Source of the DNA: Chloroflexota bacterium
Lineage (GTDB): Bacteria; Chloroflexota; Dehalococcoidia; JAUQQI01
Direction: 5' to 3'
Length of the DNA: 10,605 nt
NCBI GenBank assembly: GCA_030549955.1
Contig: JAUQQI010000024.1
Span: forward strand, 1 to 10,605
Below, in pieces: positions 6,362-10,605 of this stretch; position 1 is the stretch's first letter, and the number at the start of each line of letters is the position of its first letter. Both the position numbers and the translations under genes were made by a program. The notes beneath the pieces are model-generated. The model did no database searches. It was not told the origin of the DNA and worked only from the letters and a program-made list of their open reading frames with translations.

Positions 6362-7156
6362 ATGAACATTGTTGTCTGTATCAAGTACGTCCCTGACTGG
6401 GAAGCCCCCGCCTCCCAGTTCAGGATTGAGGACAGCCGGCTCGTGCCGGCGCCGGGGATCGCCTACCGGATAAGCGATACCGACGACGAGGCCATCGAGG
6501 CCGCCCTCCAGCTTAAAGAAAAACACGGCGGCCGGGTTACGGCCATCAGCCTGGGGCCAGCATCCGCCCGGGACGGCCTCAAGCACGCCCTGGCTATGGG
6601 CTGTGACCAGGCGGTCCTCCTTGATGACCCGGCTTTCGAGGACAGCGACGCGGCCGGCACCGCCGCGGTCCTGGCGGCCGCAATCCGCAAGCTCGGCGAC
6701 GTCGACCTGATCCTTACCGGCCGGCAGGCGGCCGACTGGGACCAGGGCCAGGTGCATGCCGGCATTGCCGAGTTCCTCGGCCTGCCGGCCGTGATCCCGG
6801 CCAGGCATATCGAGTGGACCGGTTCAGAGTTCATTGTCCACCGGATCTACGAAGAAGGCTACGAGGAGATTGCGGTTAAGCCGCCCTGCGTTGTCGCCTG
6901 CAGCAACGAGATCGCCGAACCCCGGTATCCGACCCTGCGGGGAATTATGGCCGCAAGCCGGGCCCAAATCCCTGTCTGGACCGCCGCCGACCTGGGCATT
7001 GACCCTGGCAGGGTCGGTCGGGCCGGCCGGCGGACCCGGGTGCTCAGGCTATACGCGCCCCAGGTCGAGGCAAAATGCGAGTTTATCGAAGGGGAAAATC
7101 CTGAGGAAATTGCCGCTAAGCTCGTCCAGCGGCTCCGGGAAGAAAAACTGCTCTAA
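6362..7156 (+). CDS. etfB: Electron transfer flavoprotein, beta subunit
   Basis: EtfB pairs with EtfA to form the soluble ETF, which accepts electrons from acyl-CoA and related dehydrogenases. The 264-residue length is typical. Visible marks are the N-terminus MNIVVCIKYVPD, the DDEAIEAALQLKE helix, the GPASARDGLKHALAMGCDQAVLL segment in the nucleotide-binding fold, LILTGRQAADWDQGQ followed by FLGLPAV, and NEIAEPRYPTLRGIM near the C-terminal third. The ATG at 6362 is chosen because GGGGAG (6348-6353) lies 8 nt before it; the in-frame GTG at 6353 would overlap that site. It starts 25 nt after the membrane FeS gene and ends 21 nt before etfA. Whether the ETF binds AMP in this subunit (classical) or a second FAD (bifurcating type) cannot be settled by eye; the membrane partner suggests a non-bifurcating role. 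Confidence 0.93.
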   Translation: MNIVVCIKYVPDWEAPASQFRIEDSRLVPAPGIAYRISDTDDEAIEAALQLKEKHGGRVTAISLGPASARDGLKHALAMGCDQAVLLDDPAFEDSDAAGTAAVLAAAIRKLGDVDLILTGRQAADWDQGQVHAGIAEFLGLPAVIPARHIEWTGSEFIVHRIYEEGYEEIAVKPPCVVACSNEIAEPRYPTLRGIMAASRAQIPVWTAADLGIDPGRVGRAGRRTRVLRLYAPQVEAKCEFIEGENPEEIAAKLVQRLREEKLL

Positions 7157-7177
7157 TAACCTGAGGAGGACCCTGTC

Positions 7178-8182
7178 ATGACAGCCGAAGCCCGTGGCAT
7201 CGTCGCCATCATCGAGCCGGCGGATGGGCCCGCCGGGGCCCTTACCGCCGAGGTTCTGGGGGTTGCCCGGCGGCTCGGCAATGACCTTAACGAGCCGGTC
7301 ACTGCTGTCGTCCTCGGCGAGACCGTAGCCGAAGTCGGGCCCCTCTGGGAGTTCGGCGCTGATAAGGTAATCCGGGTAGTCCACCCACTCCTGGCCGAGT
7401 TCAACCTGGACGCGGCCCTGGGTGCCCTTGAGCCCCTCATCCGGCGGGAAAACCCCAACGTCGTCCTTATGGCCCACACGTTCCAGGGCCGTGCCCTCGG
7501 ACCAGCCCTGGCCTTCCGGCTTCAGACCGGGGTCGCCACTGACTGCGTCGACCTGCGGCCCGGGGCCGGCGGGGGCTCCCTCGTCCTGACCCGGTCCATT
7601 TTGGGCGGCAACTTCCGGGCCGAGGTGGTCATCGATACCCGACCCCAGATTGTGACCCTGCGGCCAAAGGCGTTCCCGCCGGCCGAGCCAACCCCCGGCC
7701 GGACCGGGACCGTCGAAGAATTCAGGCCCGAGCCCGACCCGGTCCGGGTCCGGCAGGAGGTCCGGCGGCGGATTCAGGAGGCCGCCGCTGAAGGCGTCCG
7801 GCTCGAGGATGCCCGCATCGTGGTCGCCGGCGGCCGGGGTCTCGGTGGGCCCGAGAACTGGCACCTCGTCGAAGAGCTTGCCAGCGCCCTGGGAGCGGCC
7901 GTCGGGGCCTCCCGGGCCGTGACCGACGCCGGCTGGGTGCCCACGAGCCTTCAAATCGGCCTTACGGGCAAGACGATAAGCCCCGACCTTTACATCGCCG
8001 TAGGGATCTCCGGGGCCGTCCAGCACATGGCCGGCGTTTCGGCAGCCAAAACCATCGTCGCCATCAACAAAGACCCGGACGCGACCATTTTCAGATACGC
8101 CCGGTTTGGGGTCGTTGGCGACGCTAAGCAGATTCTGCCGGCCCTGACCAGGGAAATTAAAAAGGCCCTGGGCAAGGCCTGA
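7178..8182 (+). CDS. etfA: Electron transfer flavoprotein, alpha subunit
   Basis: EtfA carries the redox FAD of the ETF heterodimer. At 334 residues it is near full family length, with an N-terminal domain (1-about 190) and the C-terminal FAD domain. The FAD domain shows VVAGGRGLGGPENW, GASRAVTDAGWVP, QIGLTGKTISPDLYIAVGISGA, QHMAGVSAAKTIVAINKDP and DATIFRYARFGVVGDA, the conserved FAD-contact blocks in order. There is no ferredoxin-type insert, so this is not the fused FixB-ferredoxin variety. The ATG at 7178 follows GAGGAGGA (7163-7170), the strongest ribosome-binding site in the operon. It lies 21 nt after etfB and 3 nt before coaE. With the membrane FeS protein upstream, it should feed electrons from beta-oxidation into the quinone pool. 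Confidence 0.95.
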   Translation: MTAEARGIVAIIEPADGPAGALTAEVLGVARRLGNDLNEPVTAVVLGETVAEVGPLWEFGADKVIRVVHPLLAEFNLDAALGALEPLIRRENPNVVLMAHTFQGRALGPALAFRLQTGVATDCVDLRPGAGGGSLVLTRSILGGNFRAEVVIDTRPQIVTLRPKAFPPAEPTPGRTGTVEEFRPEPDPVRVRQEVRRRIQEAAAEGVRLEDARIVVAGGRGLGGPENWHLVEELASALGAAVGASRAVTDAGWVPTSLQIGLTGKTISPDLYIAVGISGAVQHMAGVSAAKTIVAINKDPDATIFRYARFGVVGDAKQILPALTREIKKALGKA

Positions 8183-8185
8183 ACC

Positions 8186-8800
8186 GTGGTCGTCATCGGC
8201 CTTACCGGCGGACCCGGAACCGGGAAAAGTACAGTCGCGTCCATGCTGGCCCGGCGGGGAGCAGCGGTAATTGAGGCCGACCGCCTGGGCCACCAGTCCT
8301 ATGCCCCCGGAACCGAGGGCTGGCGGGCCGTGGTCGAAGCGTTCGGCCAGGAAATCGTCGGGCCTGACGGCGCCATCGACCGGCGCCGGCTGGGAGCCAT
8401 CGTCTTTTCCGACCCGGAAAAACTCCATCGGCTGAATGCCATCATCCACCCGATAATCCGGCGGCTGATTACCGAGCAATTGGAGAAGTTCCGGCGGGAG
8501 GGCGTCCGGGTCGTGGTCATCGAAGCCGCCCTGCTCTTCGAGGCCGGCTGGGATGACCTGGTGGACGAGGTCTGGGTCACCGTGGCCCCGACCGAGGTTG
8601 CGGTCGCCCGCTATGTCGCCCGAACTGGCCTGCCCGAAGAAGAGGTCCGTCGGCGGGTTGCGGCCCAGCTTGAAGCGGCCGAGAAGGCCCGCCGGGCCCA
8701 CCGGGTAATCGACACGTCCGGTACCCTGGTCACCGTTGAACGGCAGGTCGAGCGCTTCTGGGAGGAGCTGACGGCCCGGGCAGCGAGCAAGGACCCGTAA
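8186..8800 (+). CDS. coaE: Dephospho-CoA kinase
   Basis: CoaE makes coenzyme A by ATP-dependent phosphorylation of the 3'-hydroxyl of dephospho-CoA, the last step of CoA synthesis in the cytoplasm. The 204-residue protein has the P-loop GGPGTGKST (residues 8-16), EADRLGH (about 30-36), DRRRLGAIVFSDPEKLHRLNAIIHP (residues 66-90), the IEAALLFEAG segment and the C-terminal RVIDTSG motif, so all usual blocks are present. The start is GTG 8186, 3 nt after the etfA stop. There is no good ribosome-binding site beyond AAGG inside the etfA end, so translational coupling is likely. Elsewhere coaE often sits beside polA or mutM; here it rides on an ETF operon, which makes sense if CoA supply is tuned with acyl-CoA oxidation, though chance placement is possible. 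Confidence 0.95.
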   Translation: MVVIGLTGGPGTGKSTVASMLARRGAAVIEADRLGHQSYAPGTEGWRAVVEAFGQEIVGPDGAIDRRRLGAIVFSDPEKLHRLNAIIHPIIRRLITEQLEKFRREGVRVVVIEAALLFEAGWDDLVDEVWVTVAPTEVAVARYVARTGLPEEEVRRRVAAQLEAAEKARRAHRVIDTSGTLVTVERQVERFWEELTARAASKDP

Positions 8801-8846
8801 GGGCCTGGCCCCGAATCCGACCGTTTTCCCCAGGGCAAATCGCTAA

Positions 8847-8875
8847 GCCGGCAGTCAGCGTGCGGGGCTGCCGGC
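8847..8875. other. Inverted repeat upstream of the sucA promoter candidate
   Basis: GCCGGCAG (8847-8854) and CTGCCGGC (8868-8875) are perfect 8-bp arms around a 13-nt loop, 46 nt after the coaE stop. No T-run follows directly (the next T-rich stretch begins about 15 nt later). It could be a processing or stabilising hairpin, a weak terminator, or an operator just upstream of the sucA -10 element. Confidence 0.45.
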
Positions 8876-8888
8876 GGCGACAGGGAAG

Positions 8889-8897
8889 TGTTATTAT
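8889..8897 (+). promoter_or_regulatory. Extended -10 promoter candidate for sucA
   Basis: TG-T-TATTAT (8889-8897) is an extended -10 element with a five-of-six match to TATAAT, in the one AT-rich patch of this intergenic region. There is no convincing -35; CTGCCG about 18 nt upstream is poor, which extended -10 promoters tolerate. Transcription would begin near 8904, just before the hairpin at 8907. Confidence 0.45.
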
Positions 8898-8906
8898 TAA
8901 CTTTTA

Positions 8907-8953
8907 GCGGGCGCAGACAGCGCTGTCAGGCTGTGCCCGCCGGAAGGTTTTTT
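8907..8953 (+). terminator. Hairpin plus T6 tract: operon terminator or sucA leader attenuator
   Basis: GCGGGCGCAG (8907-8916) pairs with CTGTGCCCGC (8931-8940) over 10 bp, with one G-U pair. Six Ts follow at 8948-8953 after a 7-nt gap. The loop contains a perfect 12-bp palindrome, GACAGCGCTGTC (8916-8927), which could form a competing fold. As a terminator it would end the etf-coaE transcript. If the extended -10 at 8889 is real, it lies wholly inside the sucA leader and could act as an attenuator. The stem-to-T spacing is longer than ideal. Confidence 0.5.
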
Positions 8954-8979
8954 ATCAAGCCACAGCGTGGTGGAGGGCA

Positions 8980-10605
8980 ATGGACTTCTGGCGAACCTTT
9001 CCGGGACCCAACGCCGCTTACGTTCTGGAACTTTACGAAAAATACCGGCTGGACCCGGAGTCGGTTGACCCGGCGACCCGGGCCTACTTCAGCCGGTGGG
9101 CACCGCCGGTTGATGGGGCGGTGCCGGTGGTGGCCATCACCAGACTGGCCGGTGCTGTCCAGCTGGCCGCCGCGATTCGTACCTACGGCCACCTAGCGGC
9201 TCGACTCGACCCGCTCGGGAGTGCCCCCCCGGGCCACCCTGCCCTCAGCCCCGAGTTCCACGGCCTGACCGAGACCGACCTCCGGGAAATGCCAGCCTCG
9301 GTCGTGGGGGGACCGGTTGCCCGGAATGCGGCCAGCGCCCTCGAGGCTATTCGCCGCCTTTTCGAAATCTATACCGGGTCGGTCGGCTATGAGTTCGACC
9401 AGATCGAGGACCCTGACGAGAGGGCCTGGCTCCGGGAAGCGGTCGAATCCGGCCGCTACCAGCCAGAGCTAGGGCCGGCTGAGGCCGCCGCCCTTCTCGA
9501 GCGCCTCACTCAGGTCGAGGTCTTCGAGCAGTTCCTGCACCGGGCCTTTCCGGGACGGACACGGTTTTCGGTTGAGGGCGTCGATATGCTGGTGCCGATG
9601 CTGGACCGGCTTATCAGCCTTGCATCGGCCGACGAGGTACGCCAGGTATTCATTGCGATGACCCACCGCGGCCGTCTCAACGTCATGGCCCATATTTTGG
9701 GGAGGCCTTACGCCGAAATCCTGGCCTACTTCCGGGAGGCTCCCCGGGAGCCAAGCCTCGACGGCCGGGATGGGATCCCCATCTACGGGGACGTCTATTA
9801 CCACCTGGGCGGCCGGCGGGCTCTTGAGGACGGCCGGCTGGTCATCACGATGCCCGCAAACCCAAGCCACCTGGAGGCTATCTACCCGGTGGTCGAGGGC
9901 ATGGCCCGGGCGGCCGCCGCCGACGCGTCCCGGCCGGGGGCGCCCCGCCTTGACCCCGGACTCGTCCTACCCATCGTCGTCCACGGCGATGCCGCCTTCG
10001 CGGGCCAGGGGGTCGTGTCCGAGACCCTGAACCTCTACAGGCTGCCCGGCTACACCGTCGGGGGGACAGTGCATATCATTGCCAACAACCAGATCGGCTA
10101 TACCACCGATCCCTCCCTCGGCCGGAGCACCCGCTACGCGAGCGACCTGGCCAAGGGCTTCGGAATTCCGGTGGTCCACGTAAACGCCGACGACCCGTCG
10201 GCCTGCCTGGCGGCGGTGGGACTGGCGTTCGCCTACCGCCAGCGATTCGGCAAGGACTTTGTGATTGACCTGATCGGTTACCGGCGCTATGGTCACAACG
10301 AGGGCGACGAGCCGAGCTACACCCAGCCCCTCATGTATGAGACCATCGGCCGTCACCCGACGGTCCGTCAGCTCTGGGCCGACCGCCTCATCAAGGCCGG
10401 GGTTGTCGGAGCGGACGTGCCTGAACGCCTGCGGGAGAAATACCTGGCCGAGTGGCGGCGGCTTTTTGAAGCCCCGGCCGAAACAATTCGTCCGGCCGAC
10501 CAGCCGAAGGTCCCGCCGCCGAGACCCCGGCCGGTCGAGACCGCAGTTCCCCTTGAGGTCCTGCGGGCCGTCTACGACGCCTGGCTCGCGTTCCCGCCAG
10601 AGGTT
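8980..10605 (+). CDS. sucA: 2-oxoglutarate dehydrogenase E1 component (partial, cut by right edge)
   Basis: SucA is the thiamine-diphosphate E1 that decarboxylates 2-oxoglutarate and passes the succinyl group to the E2 lipoyl domain in the TCA cycle. 542 codons are present of the usual 900-950. The N-terminal E1 segment is complete (FPGPNAAYVLELYEKYRLDPESVDP), so there is no E2-like fusion as in mycobacterial Kgd. Then come FSVEGVDMLVPMLDRL, MTHRGRLNVMAHILG, NPSHLEAIYPVVEGMARA, VVHGDAAFAGQGVVSETLN and TVHIIANNQIGYTT (the ThDP GDA...NN motif), STRYASDLAKGF, and RRYGHNEGDEPSYTQPLMY. The SHLEA-x-x-PVVEG block has IY where many have VN. The ATG at 8980 has GGAGGG only 2 nt upstream, an unusually tight spacing; GGTGG slightly further upstream may contribute. 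The catalytic region seems intact. Confidence 0.95.
   Translation, partial: MDFWRTFPGPNAAYVLELYEKYRLDPESVDPATRAYFSRWAPPVDGAVPVVAITRLAGAVQLAAAIRTYGHLAARLDPLGSAPPGHPALSPEFHGLTETDLREMPASVVGGPVARNAASALEAIRRLFEIYTGSVGYEFDQIEDPDERAWLREAVESGRYQPELGPAEAAALLERLTQVEVFEQFLHRAFPGRTRFSVEGVDMLVPMLDRLISLASADEVRQVFIAMTHRGRLNVMAHILGRPYAEILAYFREAPREPSLDGRDGIPIYGDVYYHLGGRRALEDGRLVITMPANPSHLEAIYPVVEGMARAAAADASRPGAPRLDPGLVLPIVVHGDAAFAGQGVVSETLNLYRLPGYTVGGTVHIIANNQIGYTTDPSLGRSTRYASDLAKGFGIPVVHVNADDPSACLAAVGLAFAYRQRFGKDFVIDLIGYRRYGHNEGDEPSYTQPLMYETIGRHPTVRQLWADRLIKAGVVGADVPERLREKYLAEWRRLFEAPAETIRPADQPKVPPPRPRPVETAVPLEVLRAVYDAWLAFPPEV

Noticed and set aside
7049..8701. A 550-codon open frame on the minus strand across etfB, etfA and coaE
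   Set aside because: It crosses three clear genes antisense and its translation is Gly/Pro/Asp-rich with no motif. It is a by-product of GC-rich third positions.

Overview
This is a GC-rich bacterial window, with G or C in most third codon positions, GTG starts alongside ATG, and strong AAGGGAG/GAGGAGGA-type ribosome-binding sites. The gene set is a CopC/CopD protein fused to cytochrome c, a membrane FeS ETF:quinone oxidoreductase, EtfB and EtfA, and a 2-oxoglutarate dehydrogenase E1. It points to a respiring, probably menaquinone-using bacterium that oxidises acyl-CoAs and runs an oxidative TCA cycle. The style recalls GC-rich Chloroflexota or deep Bacillota. That placement is inference from gene style only; nothing here fixes the taxon.

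Layout. (1) 1-389: an open frame cut by the left edge, whose coding strand I cannot decide. (2) 421-3326, plus strand: a compact three-gene envelope/copper module. It holds a secreted, C-terminally anchored protein with a predicted mature N-terminal His; a 59-residue single-pass membrane protein; and a 699-residue CopC-CopD-YtkA-like-cytochrome c fusion. The gaps are 4 nt and then a 17-nt overlap. (3) 3351-4142, minus strand: a coiled-coil protein with a PD-(D/E)XK-like C-terminal domain, convergent with the copper module. (4) 4143-4305: a divergent intergenic region with a near-consensus sigma-70-type promoter (TTGACC, 17 nt, TATACT) and a GTGA-N6-TCAC palindrome at the predicted transcription start. 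(5) 4306-8800, plus strand: an operon of the ETF:menaquinone oxidoreductase-type protein, EtfB, EtfA and dephospho-CoA kinase. (6) 8801-8979: a leader region with an extended -10 element and two hairpins, the second followed by six Ts. (7) 8980 to the right edge: sucA, cut after 542 codons.

How it fits together. EtfBA collects electrons from acyl-CoA dehydrogenases. The 676-residue membrane FeS protein can pass them to the quinone pool. CoaE completes coenzyme A, which both beta-oxidation and SucA's complex need. The palindrome on the ETF promoter matches the shape of CRP/FNR-family and Rex sites, so redox or nutrient control of fatty-acid electron flow is a reasonable hypothesis. The copper module may handle copper for a terminal oxidase or couple copper handling to electron transfer through its fused haem domain.

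The most notable points are the CopC-CopD-YtkA-cytochrome c fusion with its small overlapping partner gene, the operator at the EMO-etfBA-coaE promoter, and the hairpin/T-run in the sucA leader. No rRNA, tRNA, CRISPR array, insertion sequence or phage gene was seen.
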